Source: an uncultured Oscillospiraceae bacterium (lineage in GTDB: Bacteria > Bacillota > Clostridia > Oscillospirales > Oscillospiraceae). From it: a stretch of 64,000 nt of DNA. This document shows, piece by piece, positions 1 to 8,494 of this stretch. The stretch covers positions 1-64,000 of the forward strand of contig CAKTMC010000003.1 in assembly GCA_934573735.1 (NCBI GenBank), given 5' to 3'. Position numbers and translations under genes: made by a program. Each line of letters begins with the position of its first letter. Position 1 is the stretch's first letter. The notes under the pieces are model-generated. The model was given only the letters and a program-made list of their open reading frames with translations. It ran no database searches and was not told the origin of the DNA.

Positions 1-91
1 GACCTCTCAACTGGTACTCCCCCAAAGACGTCCTTTTTTCTTTCCCTTATGTGTAACACATCATTGACTAACCTACATTTTGACGAGATAT

Positions 92-1279
92 TTAGCGCCG
101 GGTGCTTGCTTTCTTCATGAACTCCAGATAAAGACTGTACAGCACGGCGCAGACGGGAACGCTTAACAGCATCCCTAAGATGCCGAATGCTTCGCCGCCG
201 ATTGTGACAGCCATCAGCACAAGCAGTCCGGGAAGCCCAACGGACTTACCGACCACCTTGGGATAAATCAGGTTGCCCTCCACCTGCTGTAAAACGAGCA
301 AAAAGAGAATGAACCACAGAGCTTTGCCGGGTTCTGCCAGCAGAATCAAGAACGCGCCAAGACCGCCGCCGATCCATGCGCCGAAAATCGGCACCAGCGC
401 AGTAACTGCCACAAACGCGGAGACCGCACCGGCATACGGGATATCAAGTATCAACATTCCAAAGAAGCACAGAACGCCGATGATGACCGCTTCGGTAAGC
501 TGCCCGCTGACAAAATTCGTGAAGGTCTGGTTGGTCAGAGAGGCGATACTCAGAAGCCGCTGCGCCTTCTTTTGCGGAAGGACTGTCACAATGAGCTTTT
601 TCAAATGCGCCGCGACGACTTCTTTCTTTGAAAGAAGATACAGCGCAAAGACAAGTCCCAAGAGAACATCCACCAAAACCGACAGGACAGAGGTTGCCGC
701 GCCCCACGTCACGGTGAGGATGCCGCTTCCCTCGTCGCTGATCAAGGCGGTGAGCTTCTCGATCAACAGGTCAGAGTCTATGGTGTATTCGGGCAGAACA
801 ATATTATATTTTGCGGCAAACCGGACAACGCCTGTCCACCACCGCCCGATTTCCTCCACATAGACCGGAATGCTTTGGACAAACTCTTCGCCGGATTCCC
901 GCAGGCTGGGGATCATCATAAACACCACGGCAAACAGAATTCCGATGACAAGTACGGTGCTTGCCGTCAGGCACACAGGACGGCTCAGCTTTGCAGGCGC
1001 CTTTCGGCACACCTTGTTCCAGCAGCATTCCAATGGTCGAAGGACTACGTTGATCAAAAAAGCAATCGCGCCGCCGATCAGAAACGGAGTGAACAGTGCA
1101 AGCACCTTGCCGAGAAAACGCAAAACAGCGTCAAGGTTTACCAGCGCCCATGCGAATACAATCAGCAGCACCAGTGCGCGGGTAATATAGCGAATGATCG
1201 TCTTGTCCGGCCACTTGCTTCCCTGTGGTGTTGGATTCTCGTTTCTGCTACCGGCTGTGTTTTGTGGTTTCTTCGCCAT
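92..1279 (-). CDS. AI-2E family transporter (YdbI/PerM-like membrane protein)
   Basis: This 395-residue polytopic membrane protein belongs to the AI-2E/UPF0118 family, whose members export small molecules or act as ion antiporters; the substrate here is unknown. The first 25 or so residues are polar and Pro/Asn-rich, and hydrophobic segments follow from about residue 32 to the C-terminus. The family hallmarks near the C-terminus are visible: ALVPIFGAWIGGG and VEGNLIYPKVVGKSVGLP. The ATG follows an AAAGGAAAGG ribosome site. It is the last gene of a leftward set (CNNM protein, TrkH, TrkA, this gene) with gaps of only 20-33 bases, so a role in ion homeostasis is plausible but inferred. Confidence 0.9.
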   Translation of the reverse strand: MAKKPQNTAGSRNENPTPQGSKWPDKTIIRYITRALVLLIVFAWALVNLDAVLRFLGKVLALFTPFLIGGAIAFLINVVLRPLECCWNKVCRKAPAKLSRPVCLTASTVLVIGILFAVVFMMIPSLRESGEEFVQSIPVYVEEIGRWWTGVVRFAAKYNIVLPEYTIDSDLLIEKLTALISDEGSGILTVTWGAATSVLSVLVDVLLGLVFALYLLSKKEVVAAHLKKLIVTVLPQKKAQRLLSIASLTNQTFTNFVSGQLTEAVIIGVLCFFGMLILDIPYAGAVSAFVAVTALVPIFGAWIGGGLGAFLILLAEPGKALWFILFLLVLQQVEGNLIYPKVVGKSVGLPGLLVLMAVTIGGEAFGILGMLLSVPVCAVLYSLYLEFMKKASTRR

Positions 1280-1312
1280 GTTTTTTCCTTTCCTTTAATA
1301 TGCGTGGCTCAG

Positions 1313-1960
1313 TCAGATGTGAAAGCACTTTTGCAGGGCTTTATACTCACCCAATGCCAAAATCGTAATCTCATCGGACAATATGGTGTCCGGCGTAACG
1401 GAAACATCCGTTTTTCCTGCGCGTTTGATGCCAAGAATGTTGATGCCAAACTTTCTGCGGACGTTCAGCTCACCAACGCTTTTCCCGATCCACGCCTCCG
1501 GCACCTGCACTTCAAAGATGGCGTGCTGCTCGTCAATCTCTATGTAGTCGAAAATATGGTCGGCAGTGAATCGGATCGCCGCCCATTTTGCCATCTGCTT
1601 TTCAGGGTAGACCACGTTATCTGCGCCGTTGCGGAGCAGAAACTTCGCCTGCACATCGCGTTCGGCGCGGGATACCACGCATTTGGCACCCAGCTCTTTC
1701 AGCAGCGAGGTGGTCTCCAGTGAGTTTTGGAAGTTGCCGCTGATGGTCACAAAGCAAACGTCAAAATTTCCGATGCCGAGCGAACGCAGAAATTCCGCAT
1801 TGGTGCTGTCGCCGATCTGTGCGTTGGTGACAAACGGAAGCACATCGTTGATCCGTTCCTCATTGGTATCGACTGCCATGACCTGATGCCCCAGTTGAGA
1901 GAGCTGCATGGCGATATGCCGCCCGAAGCGGCCTGCTCCAATCAATAAAACATTTTTCAT
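1313..1960 (-). CDS. trkA: Trk/Ktr potassium uptake regulatory subunit (RCK domain)
   Basis: This is the cytosolic regulatory subunit of a TrkH/KtrB potassium channel; it binds NAD(H) or ATP through an RCK-N Rossmann fold and gates the membrane subunit. The 215-residue protein starts with the GAGRFG dinucleotide-binding loop (about residues 6-11), followed by an acidic VDTNEERI strand end. A C-terminal RCK-C domain is visible (GKSVGELNVRRKFGINILG). The start is the ATG at 1960, preceded by AAAGGAG; a longer open frame to 2047 overlaps trkH and lacks a good ribosome site. The single-RCK length matches KtrA/short TrkA rather than the doubled E. coli TrkA. It lies 20 bases after trkH. Confidence 0.93.
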   Translation of the reverse strand: MKNVLLIGAGRFGRHIAMQLSQLGHQVMAVDTNEERINDVLPFVTNAQIGDSTNAEFLRSLGIGNFDVCFVTISGNFQNSLETTSLLKELGAKCVVSRAERDVQAKFLLRNGADNVVYPEKQMAKWAAIRFTADHIFDYIEIDEQHAIFEVQVPEAWIGKSVGELNVRRKFGINILGIKRAGKTDVSVTPDTILSDEITILALGEYKALQKCFHI

Positions 1961-1979
1961 GGGATAGATGCTCCTTTGC

Positions 1980-3320
1980 TTATCCAATCGTGATTCTTTC
2001 CTGTGGCAGCTTTGCGCTGCCGGTTTTCTTGCTGGACACCGTCGCATAAATGAGTGTAAGCCCGCCGACTCTGCCCAGATACATCAGCGCGATCAATACC
2101 ATTTGCGAGGGAATATGCAGCTGCGGCGTAATACCAAGTGTCAGGCCAACCGTTCCGACCGCCGACGCTGCTTCATACAGGCAGGAGGACAGCGGAAGAT
2201 TTTCAAATACACTGATAAAGACGCCTCCGCCAAAGAACAGCGCAAGGTACATCGTCAGAATGGTCGCAGCGGTTTTGACGGCACCGCAATCGACTCTGCG
2301 CCCAAAGAATTGGGCGCTGTCCCGCTGACGGAAGGTCGCGGCAGCATTGGCAAGCAGAACAGCCAGCGTTGTGGTTTTCATGCCGCCTGCCGTGGAGCCG
2401 GGGGAACCGCCAATGAGCATCAGAAGGATCATCACGCCCAGCGATGCGCCGGACATGGCGGGTAGATCGACTGTGTTGAAGCCCGCCGTTCTCGGCGTGA
2501 CCGATTGGAACAAGGATGCCTGAACCCGCTCTCCGAGGGGAAGGGCATCAAAATCCGCAAAGAAGAAAAACAGCGCCGGAAGGACGATCAGCGTGAGTGT
2601 CGTAACGAGAATGACCTTACTTTGCATTTGATAACGGTGGAAATGCAGCTTATTTTCGCAAATGTCATCCCACGTTAAGAATCCGATGCCTCCGGTTATG
2701 ATCAGCAGCATGATCGTGATATTGATCACCGGATTTTGGACATAACCGGTAAGGGACGGATACAAATTATTGTTCGTTCCCAGAATGTCAAACCCTGCGT
2801 TGCAAAAAGCGGAAACGGAGTGAAAGACCGCCATCCAAATGCCTTGCCATCCGTAGTCCCGGCAAAACACCGGCAGCATGACGAGTGCGCCGACCAGTTC
2901 GATTAGAAATGTTCCACGCAGGATGAACCGTGTCAGCCGGACGATCCCTCCGACCTTCGGCGCTGAGATGGCGTCCTGCATGGTGCTGCGCTGCATCAGA
3001 GAGATCCTTCGCCCGGACAGCAGCGCAACCGATGCCGCCACGGTGACAACACCAAGCCCGCCTATCTGAATCAGCGTCAGGATCACCGCCTGACCAAAGC
3101 CCGACCAATAGCTGCCGGTATCCTGCACCACAAGACCCGTCACACAAACAGCGGAGGTCGCGGTGAAAAGCGCTTCATGAAATGGCGTTACGCACCCGGC
3201 TGTTGTGGAGAGCGGCAGCATCAGCAGCAACGCACCCAACAGAATGACCCCGGCAAAGCCCAATATGATAATTTGAAAAGACGAAAGTCGGTGCTTTCTG
3301 CAAAGCATTTCTTCCGACAT
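1980..3320 (-). CDS. trkH: TrkH/KtrB-type potassium transporter membrane subunit
   Basis: This is the pore-forming subunit of a Trk/Ktr K+ uptake system, 446 residues. Repeated M1-P-M2 units are visible, with selectivity-filter-like stretches such as SAVCVTGLVV, SAFCNAGFD, TPRTAGFNTVD and SAVGTVGLTLG, each carrying the conserved glycine. The ATG at 3320 sits behind AAGGGGTGAGG and is preferred over an in-frame GTG nine bases upstream. It lies between the CNNM gene (32-base gap) and trkA (20-base gap), so channel and RCK subunit are co-transcribed. The divergent KdpD/KdpE-like pair 1.7 kb upstream may control K+ uptake here. Confidence 0.94.
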   Translation of the reverse strand: MSEEMLCRKHRLSSFQIIILGFAGVILLGALLLMLPLSTTAGCVTPFHEALFTATSAVCVTGLVVQDTGSYWSGFGQAVILTLIQIGGLGVVTVAASVALLSGRRISLMQRSTMQDAISAPKVGGIVRLTRFILRGTFLIELVGALVMLPVFCRDYGWQGIWMAVFHSVSAFCNAGFDILGTNNNLYPSLTGYVQNPVINITIMLLIITGGIGFLTWDDICENKLHFHRYQMQSKVILVTTLTLIVLPALFFFFADFDALPLGERVQASLFQSVTPRTAGFNTVDLPAMSGASLGVMILLMLIGGSPGSTAGGMKTTTLAVLLANAAATFRQRDSAQFFGRRVDCGAVKTAATILTMYLALFFGGGVFISVFENLPLSSCLYEAASAVGTVGLTLGITPQLHIPSQMVLIALMYLGRVGGLTLIYATVSSKKTGSAKLPQERITIG

Positions 3321-3352
3321 CTTCCTCACCCCTTATGAATCGCGCGATTGCT

Positions 3353-4603
3353 TTATTGTTCGCAGGCCAGACACACGCCGCATTGCCTGACTGTGATGAA
3401 GGATACCCTGTACGCACTCAGATCGGAGACCGTGATCTCCAAATTCTGCGTGGTAAAGAAATCGCCCTTGATGGGGACTCTATTCAGCTGCTCCATGACC
3501 CAGCCGCCGACGGAAACACTGTCCGATTCCAGCTTGACGTCAAAGAATTCCATAAAATCCTCCAAGCTGACGGAGCAGTCCACGCGGTAGGTATTCTCGT
3601 CCAGTTTTTCAAAATCTTCTTCCACCTCGTCGTGTTCGTCCCAAATTTCACCGACCAGTTCTTCCAGAATATCCTCCATCGTAACAATGCCAAGCGTTCC
3701 GCCAAAATCGTCTACGACTACGGCGACGTGGGACTTCTGATGCTGGAGCATTTTCAGAATATCCCGGATCTTCGTGTGCTGATAGACGAACAGCGGTTCC
3801 GTCATGATCTCCGTAATGGGCTGCTCCGTCATCTTGCCGTTGATATAGAAGTCCTTCTGATGAAGAACGCCGACGATCTGATCGATGGTATCCCGGTAGA
3901 CCAGTAGGCGGGAAAAGCGGGACTGCGTAAAGGCTCTGGCAATTTCCTCATGGCTTTCGCCGATGTCCACGGCCTCCAGGTCAATTCGATGGGTCAGAAT
4001 TTCTGCCGCCGTCAGGTCGCGGAACTCAAGAGCATTGCGCAGCAGCTCGCCCTCGTTTTCGTCAATGCCGCCGTCCTGCTCCACGTCCTCCATAAAAAGA
4101 AGCAACTCCTCGTGGGACATTTTTGCATCGTCATCTGTCTTGAAGAAGCGGGAAACCAGCTTTTTCCACTGGGAAAAGAGAAAATTCAGCGGCGTCAGAA
4201 CCCAAATCCAAAGGCGGATAAAGGGCGCGCTGAACAAAGCAAAGCGTTCAGGGGCGTCCTTTGCAACACTCTTGGGGGTGATCTCACCAAAAATCAAAAC
4301 AACGATCGTTACGACGACCGTAGAAACCGTCGCGCCGATATCGCCGTAAAGTCCGACGAACAGAAGTGTGCCGATGGACGCCACCATGATATTGACGATA
4401 TTGTTGCCGATCAGGATGGTGGAGATCAGCTTGTCATAGTCTTCGGACAGCTTGAGCGCCAGCGCTGCCCGCTTGTTTCCGTTGTCCGCCAACACCTTGA
4501 GGCGGGTCTTATTCAGGGACGAGAACGCCGTTTCTGTGGCGCTGAAATAGGCGGACATGACGATGCAGGCCACCATTGCGAAAATGCTTCCCAAATAATT
4601 CAT
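3353..4603 (-). CDS. CNNM/HlyC-CorC family transporter with CBS domains
   Basis: This 416-residue protein has a DUF21 (CNNM) membrane domain, a CBS pair and a C-terminal CorC/HlyC transporter-associated domain. The membrane domain covers about residues 1-180 and begins with SAYFSATETAFSSLN, typical of DUF21. The CBS pair is around residues 210-330 (ILTHRIDLEAVD, GTLGIVTMEDILEELVGEI). The C-terminal domain ends near SLEDFMEFFDVKLES. Family members act in Mg2+ or Na+ homeostasis. The ATG follows AAAGGAG. It is the first gene of the leftward operon with trkH and trkA; a promoter-like region and a possible short leader ORF lie upstream. Older annotations call this family hemolysins, which is not supported here. 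Confidence 0.92.
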   Translation of the reverse strand: MNYLGSIFAMVACIVMSAYFSATETAFSSLNKTRLKVLADNGNKRAALALKLSEDYDKLISTILIGNNIVNIMVASIGTLLFVGLYGDIGATVSTVVVTIVVLIFGEITPKSVAKDAPERFALFSAPFIRLWIWVLTPLNFLFSQWKKLVSRFFKTDDDAKMSHEELLLFMEDVEQDGGIDENEGELLRNALEFRDLTAAEILTHRIDLEAVDIGESHEEIARAFTQSRFSRLLVYRDTIDQIVGVLHQKDFYINGKMTEQPITEIMTEPLFVYQHTKIRDILKMLQHQKSHVAVVVDDFGGTLGIVTMEDILEELVGEIWDEHDEVEEDFEKLDENTYRVDCSVSLEDFMEFFDVKLESDSVSVGGWVMEQLNRVPIKGDFFTTQNLEITVSDLSAYRVSFITVRQCGVCLACEQ

Positions 4604-5021
4604 ATAAAACTCCTTTATTTCCTGTTCATATTATTGTTTCATGCAAAAAAGACACATCTATACCCGATACCGCAGCAAAGGGCGTAGATATGCCACATAC
4701 GAACAGACCATATAAGAGCGGTTACCGTTGTCGTCGCTACTGTCGTTTTCCACGGATTTTTTTCTCCTTTTTGCTGTGTGCTTATATCATAGCATTTCTC
4801 CGGTGTAGATTCGGTAAAGAAACGAGTGCGTCGCAATATCCTTCTGTGAGAAATCTTGAAGCGTTTCCGCTTCTGCGGTATAATAACGGCTGACAGTTAC
4901 TATACCACTGATTTAAGCCGTTTTTCTCCCGGGCTTCGCCCGGAACCGAAAAACATGGCGTATTATACCATTCTGCTTCGCTTCATGGTATCATTATTCC
5001 GCAATAAATTTCAGGAGAAGT
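4604..5021. other. Divergent intergenic region with possible leader ORF and inverted repeats
   Basis: This 418-base region separates the leftward ion-transport operon from the rightward kinase gene. Leftward, a TGCTATGAT extended -10-like element lies near 4790. It is followed by a good ribosome site (AAAAAGGAG, near 4760-4773) that serves only a tiny ORF: a GTG-started frame of about 31 codons, or an overlapping hydrophobic frame ending at 4639. Rightward, 4856-4884 looks like a promoter. Two small hairpins follow: CCGGGC-TTC-GCCCGG near 4930-4941, and TACCAT/ATGGTA at about 4966-4990. Its ends (GCGGTATAAT at 4875-4884, ATTATTCCGC at 4993-5002) are imperfectly inverted, so part may be a short palindromic element. 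Confidence 0.4.
4856..4884 (+). promoter_or_regulatory. Putative sigma-A promoter of the KdpD/KdpE-like genes
   Basis: The sequence shows TTGAAG at 4856-4861, a 17-base spacer and a consensus TATAAT at 4879-4884, about 140 bases upstream of the kinase start. The -10 box overlaps one arm of an imperfect inverted repeat, so the match could partly reflect a repeat element. Confidence 0.5.
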
Positions 5022-6086
5022 ATGATGAAGAACCGACAGCGACAAAAGGATATTTTATTTTCAGTCATCGTCTTTTTCGACACCTTTGCCGTCAATCTGC
5101 TTATTCAGAAGCTATTTACCACGCAGACACTGGTGCCCATGATCTTTGTGTTCGGCGTGTTTTTGATCTCGCTGAAAACCCACGGGTATTGCTATGGCAT
5201 CACTTCGGCAATTGTCAGCGTGTTTGCGGTGAACTTCGCCTTTACCTATCCCTATTATGTCTTTGACTTTTTCGTAGAGGAAAGTATTTTTTCTGCCGTC
5301 ATCATGCTCATCGTCGCCGTTTCCACCAGCACGCTGAACATTCGCATCCGCGATCAGGAGAAGCTGCGGGCAGAAAGTGAAAAGGAGAGGATGCGGGGCA
5401 ATCTGCTGCGGGCGATCTCCCATGACCTGCGCACACCACTCACCTCCATATACGGGTCATCCTCCACGCTGCTCTCCAAGTATGACGCGCTGCCAAAGGA
5501 GCAACAGCTCAAGCTGTTGGGAGAAATTCAGGAGGACAGCGAATGGCTCATCCGCATGGTGGAAAATCTTCTGTCTGTCACAAGGATCGACGGCGCGAAG
5601 GTGGAAGTCGTGAAAACGCCCACCGTTCTGGATGAGCTGATCGACTCGGTTCTCATGAAGTTTTCCAAAAAGCATCCGAATCAGAAGGTCATCACAAAGA
5701 TACCGGAGGAATTTGTGGACATTCCCATGGATTCGCTCCTTATTGAACAGGTACTGCTGAATCTTCTGGAAAATGCCGTATTCCACGCAAAAGGCATGAC
5801 GGAGCTGACGCTTTCCGTTTCTCTTGTGGGGGATAAGGCGGTATTTGAGGTTGCGGACAACGGCTGCGGCATCCCGGATGATGCACTTCAAAAGATTTTC
5901 ACCGGGAGCTGCGAAAAATCCGCCGCGCCGGTGGACGGAACCCGCAGCAATATGGGGATCGGACTATCTGTGTGCGCCGCCATCGTCAAGGCGCACGGCA
6001 GCGAGATTACTGCGGAAAATAGGAAGGGCGGCGGCGCGGTATTCCGCTTTGCTCTGGAAAGAGGGGGTGAGGACGATGGGCAATAA
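5022..6086 (+). CDS. KdpD-like sensor histidine kinase (DUF4118, no Kdp/Usp domain)
   Basis: This 354-residue membrane histidine kinase begins directly with the four-helix DUF4118 module of KdpD (about residues 10-105, with FAVNFAFTYPYYVF). HisKA follows, with phospho-acceptor His134 in AISHDLRTPL, then an HATPase_c domain (N box NLLENAVFHA, G boxes DNGCGIPDD and GIGLSVC). Full-length KdpD has a cytosolic KdpD/Usp sensor region of about 400 residues in front; it is missing here. An AGGAG site precedes tandem ATGs at 5022 and 5025. The gene overlaps the response regulator by 11 bases. No kdpFABC genes are visible, and the nearest K+ transport genes are the divergent trkH/trkA, so these are the likely targets (inference). 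Confidence 0.9.
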   Translation: MMKNRQRQKDILFSVIVFFDTFAVNLLIQKLFTTQTLVPMIFVFGVFLISLKTHGYCYGITSAIVSVFAVNFAFTYPYYVFDFFVEESIFSAVIMLIVAVSTSTLNIRIRDQEKLRAESEKERMRGNLLRAISHDLRTPLTSIYGSSSTLLSKYDALPKEQQLKLLGEIQEDSEWLIRMVENLLSVTRIDGAKVEVVKTPTVLDELIDSVLMKFSKKHPNQKVITKIPEEFVDIPMDSLLIEQVLLNLLENAVFHAKGMTELTLSVSLVGDKAVFEVADNGCGIPDDALQKIFTGSCEKSAAPVDGTRSNMGIGLSVCAAIVKAHGSEITAENRKGGGAVFRFALERGGEDDGQ

Positions 6087-6789
6087 CAAGTACAAAATTC
6101 TGATTGTAGAGGACGAGGCCAACATCAGAAGCTTTATCAAAGCCAATCTGGAAACCAGCGACTATCAGGTGCTCTGCGCGGAAACCTGCGAGCTTGGCAT
6201 GATGATGTATGCCTCCCATCATCCGGACCTCATCCTTTTGGATCTTGGTCTGCCGGATCGGGATGGTCTGGACTTGATTCAGAAAGTGCGGGAATCGAAC
6301 ACAGTTCCCATCATTGTGCTCTCCGCCCGTTCCAACGAGAGGGACAAGGTGGAGGCGCTGGATCTGGGGGCGAATGATTATATCACCAAGCCCTTTGGCA
6401 CGGAGGAACTCCTGGCTCGCATCCGCGCCGTTCTCCGCAGCCATCGGCACAGTGCGGAAAACGGCACTGCCCCAGGCGGGAAATTTCGCCTTCAGGATTT
6501 GCTTATCGATTACGATACACGGCAGGTTTTTGTGGGCAAAGAAGAGATCGACCTGACCCAGACGGAATACAACATCATGGCGTTCCTCTCCGTTCACGCC
6601 GGAAAGGTGCTGACCTATGCCGCCATCATTCAGGCGGTCTGGGGGTATTCGGACTATGGCAGCGTCAAAAAGCTGCAAGTCAACATGAAGAACATCCGTA
6701 AGAAAATGGGCGTGACGCCCGGCGAAAAACGCTACATCATCAACGAGCTTGGCGTCGGATACCGTATGCTGGCGGAGGATGAGGCATAG
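6076..6789 (+). CDS. KdpE-like OmpR-family response regulator
   Basis: This 237-residue regulator has a receiver domain with acidic pocket VEDE (residues 11-14), phospho-acceptor Asp56 in LILLDLGLPD and the switch lysine in YITKPFG. A winged-helix DNA-binding domain follows (LTQTEYNIMAFL through ELGVGYRM). The start is the ATG at 6076, which overlaps the end of the kinase gene. The sequence resembles KdpE more than PhoB or VicR, and with the DUF4118 kinase it forms a potassium- or turgor-responsive pair. The direct target is not shown by the sequence. Confidence 0.92.
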   Translation: MGNNKYKILIVEDEANIRSFIKANLETSDYQVLCAETCELGMMMYASHHPDLILLDLGLPDRDGLDLIQKVRESNTVPIIVLSARSNERDKVEALDLGANDYITKPFGTEELLARIRAVLRSHRHSAENGTAPGGKFRLQDLLIDYDTRQVFVGKEEIDLTQTEYNIMAFLSVHAGKVLTYAAIIQAVWGYSDYGSVKKLQVNMKNIRKKMGVTPGEKRYIINELGVGYRMLAEDEA

Positions 6790-6835
6790 CGCTGCAAAAG
6801 CTCTGCGCCGCTTGACAGGCGTGGTAAAATACAAA

Positions 6836-6879
6836 TGAGCTTTTTCCGTTTCTATATCAAACGGAGAAGGCTCATTTTT
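6836..6879 (+). terminator. Rho-independent terminator after the KdpE-like gene
   Basis: A stem of about 16 base pairs (TGAGC...CCGTTT at 6836-6851 with AAACGG...GCTCA at 6859-6874, a few G-U pairs) is followed by a T run at 6875-6879. It lies 46 bases after the regulator stop and just before the next ribosome site. Confidence 0.75.
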
Positions 6880-6895
6880 ACTTGGAGGGTCAAAA

Positions 6896-7606
6896 ATGAA
6901 GAGAACATTCAGCACGGAGCTTGCCTATGTATTCGGCATCGTATTTGTCGCGGAGGGCGTTGTCCTGATGGAAAAGGCCGACTTCGGCGTTTCCATGGTG
7001 GTCGCGCCTGCATACCTTCTTTACCGCTGGCTGTCTCCTGCGTGGAGCTTCGTCAGCTTCGGCATGGCGGAATACTGCTTGCAGGCGGTGCTGTTGCTCG
7101 CCATGTGCCTGCTGCTGCGGCGCTTCCGCGTTTCGTATCTCTTCTCCTTTGTCACGGCGGTCGTCTACGGCTTTGTGCTGGACGCTTTCATGCTGCTTGG
7201 CGCTATGCTTCCGGCGGGCAGCGTCTGGCTGCGTGCGATCTACTATGTGCTGGGGATGCTTTTTTGCGCGGCCGGTGTTTCCGCCATGTTCCACACCTAC
7301 ATTTCGCCCGAGGTCTATGAGCTATTTGTGAAGGAGGTCTCCGCCCATTTCGGTGCAGACATCAACCGGTTCAAAACCGGATATGACTGCGTGAGCTGTC
7401 TTGTCGGCGTGGCGATGAGCTTTCTTGCCTTCGGGCTTTGGCACTTCGAGGGCGTGAAGTGGGGGACGATTTTGTGCGCGCTGATCAACGGCTATGTCAT
7501 CGGACGATTCTCCGCATTTTATGAAAAGCACTGGACGTTCTGCGACCGCTTCCCGTGGCGGAAATATTTCGCGCAGGACGCTGCGGCACAGACGAGCGCG
7601 GAGTGA
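6896..7606 (+). CDS. YczE/YitT-like integral membrane protein (DUF6198-type)
   Basis: This 236-residue membrane protein has about five to six hydrophobic segments and resembles the YczE/YyaS/YitT family of Firmicutes, whose function is poorly known (YczE influences surfactin production in Bacillus). The N-terminus TELAYVFGIVFVAEGVVLME and the following SVAVAPAYLL-like SMVVAPAYLLYRW segment are typical. It has a good GGAGG site and its own upstream terminator, so it is probably monocistronic. No substrate can be inferred. Confidence 0.8.
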   Translation: MKRTFSTELAYVFGIVFVAEGVVLMEKADFGVSMVVAPAYLLYRWLSPAWSFVSFGMAEYCLQAVLLLAMCLLLRRFRVSYLFSFVTAVVYGFVLDAFMLLGAMLPAGSVWLRAIYYVLGMLFCAAGVSAMFHTYISPEVYELFVKEVSAHFGADINRFKTGYDCVSCLVGVAMSFLAFGLWHFEGVKWGTILCALINGYVIGRFSAFYEKHWTFCDRFPWRKYFAQDAAAQTSAE

Positions 7607-7789
7607 AACGCCTTGCAGCTCTTTGCGCCGGTGTGCAGATAAAAAAGCTGCCATGCTTTGCGCGCAGGGCAGATTCTTTTGAATATGTTACTGCGCCGTT
7701 TTTATCCGATAACAAAGAAATTGACGGCGAGGGCGGGAAATATTATAATTAAATATAATAAGCTGCCGGCAGGAAGGAGCGATGGGAGC

Positions 7790-8488
7790 ATGAACTATAA
7801 TATTGCAATATGCGATGACTCCGGTGCGGACAGGCAGTATGTCCGGCGCATGGTGACAGACTGGGCCACGTCCGCAGGTCACACGCTGCATATCGACGAC
7901 TTCCCCTCCGCCGAGAGTTTTCTCTTTCGCTATGAGGCGGACAGCGACTATGACATTCTGCTGCTGGATATCGAAATGGGCGCGATGGACGGTGTTACGA
8001 TGGCGAAAGAGCTTCGCAAGAGCAACGACACGGTGCAGATTATTTTCATCACCGGCTACTCCGATTATATTTCGGAGGGCTACGAGGTTGCGGCGCTCCA
8101 CTATCTGATGAAGCCCGTAAAGGAAGAAAAGCTCCGCTCGGTGCTGGACCGCGCCGCAGAGAAGCTCTCCAAAAACGAAAGGCTTCTCCACCTTGAGCTT
8201 GGCGGCGAGCTGCTGCGCGTGCCCATCTATCAAATCCGCTATGCCGAGGTCAGCGGCAACTATGTCACCGTCCACGCGCAAACGGATGTGACTGTAAAAA
8301 TGACATTGGCTGAGCTTGAAAAGCAGCTTGACGAGCGATTTTATCGCGTGGGGCGCTCCGCTATCGTGAACCTGACTCAGATAAGCCGCGTCACCAAGAC
8401 GGAGATAAGGCTCAGCGACGGGACTGCCATCCCACTGCCGCGGGGCGCATACGAGGGCGTAAACCGCGCAATTATCGGCATGAGGTGA
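7790..8488 (+). CDS. LytTR-family response regulator (AgrA/BlpR-like)
   Basis: This 232-residue two-domain regulator has a receiver with acidic residues CDD (8-10), phospho-acceptor Asp60 in ILLLDIEMG and the KPVKEEKL switch region. A C-terminal LytTR DNA-binding domain follows (IRYAEVSGNYVTVHA, FYRVGRSAIVNLTQISRV). The ATG at 7790 is chosen because GGAAGGAG lies 10 bases upstream; the longer open frame starting at 7658 has no ribosome site. Six bases separate it from the GHKL kinase. LytTR regulators commonly control peptide export, bacteriocin or cell-envelope genes, which suits the downstream ABC pair. Confidence 0.93.
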   Translation: MNYNIAICDDSGADRQYVRRMVTDWATSAGHTLHIDDFPSAESFLFRYEADSDYDILLLDIEMGAMDGVTMAKELRKSNDTVQIIFITGYSDYISEGYEVAALHYLMKPVKEEKLRSVLDRAAEKLSKNERLLHLELGGELLRVPIYQIRYAEVSGNYVTVHAQTDVTVKMTLAELEKQLDERFYRVGRSAIVNLTQISRVTKTEIRLSDGTAIPLPRGAYEGVNRAIIGMR

Positions 8489-8494
8489 GAAAAA

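Noticed and set aside
875..1723. 282-residue plus-strand frame across the AI-2E and trkA genes
   Set aside because: It spans two well-supported minus-strand genes and their boundary, with no ribosome site or recognisable motif.
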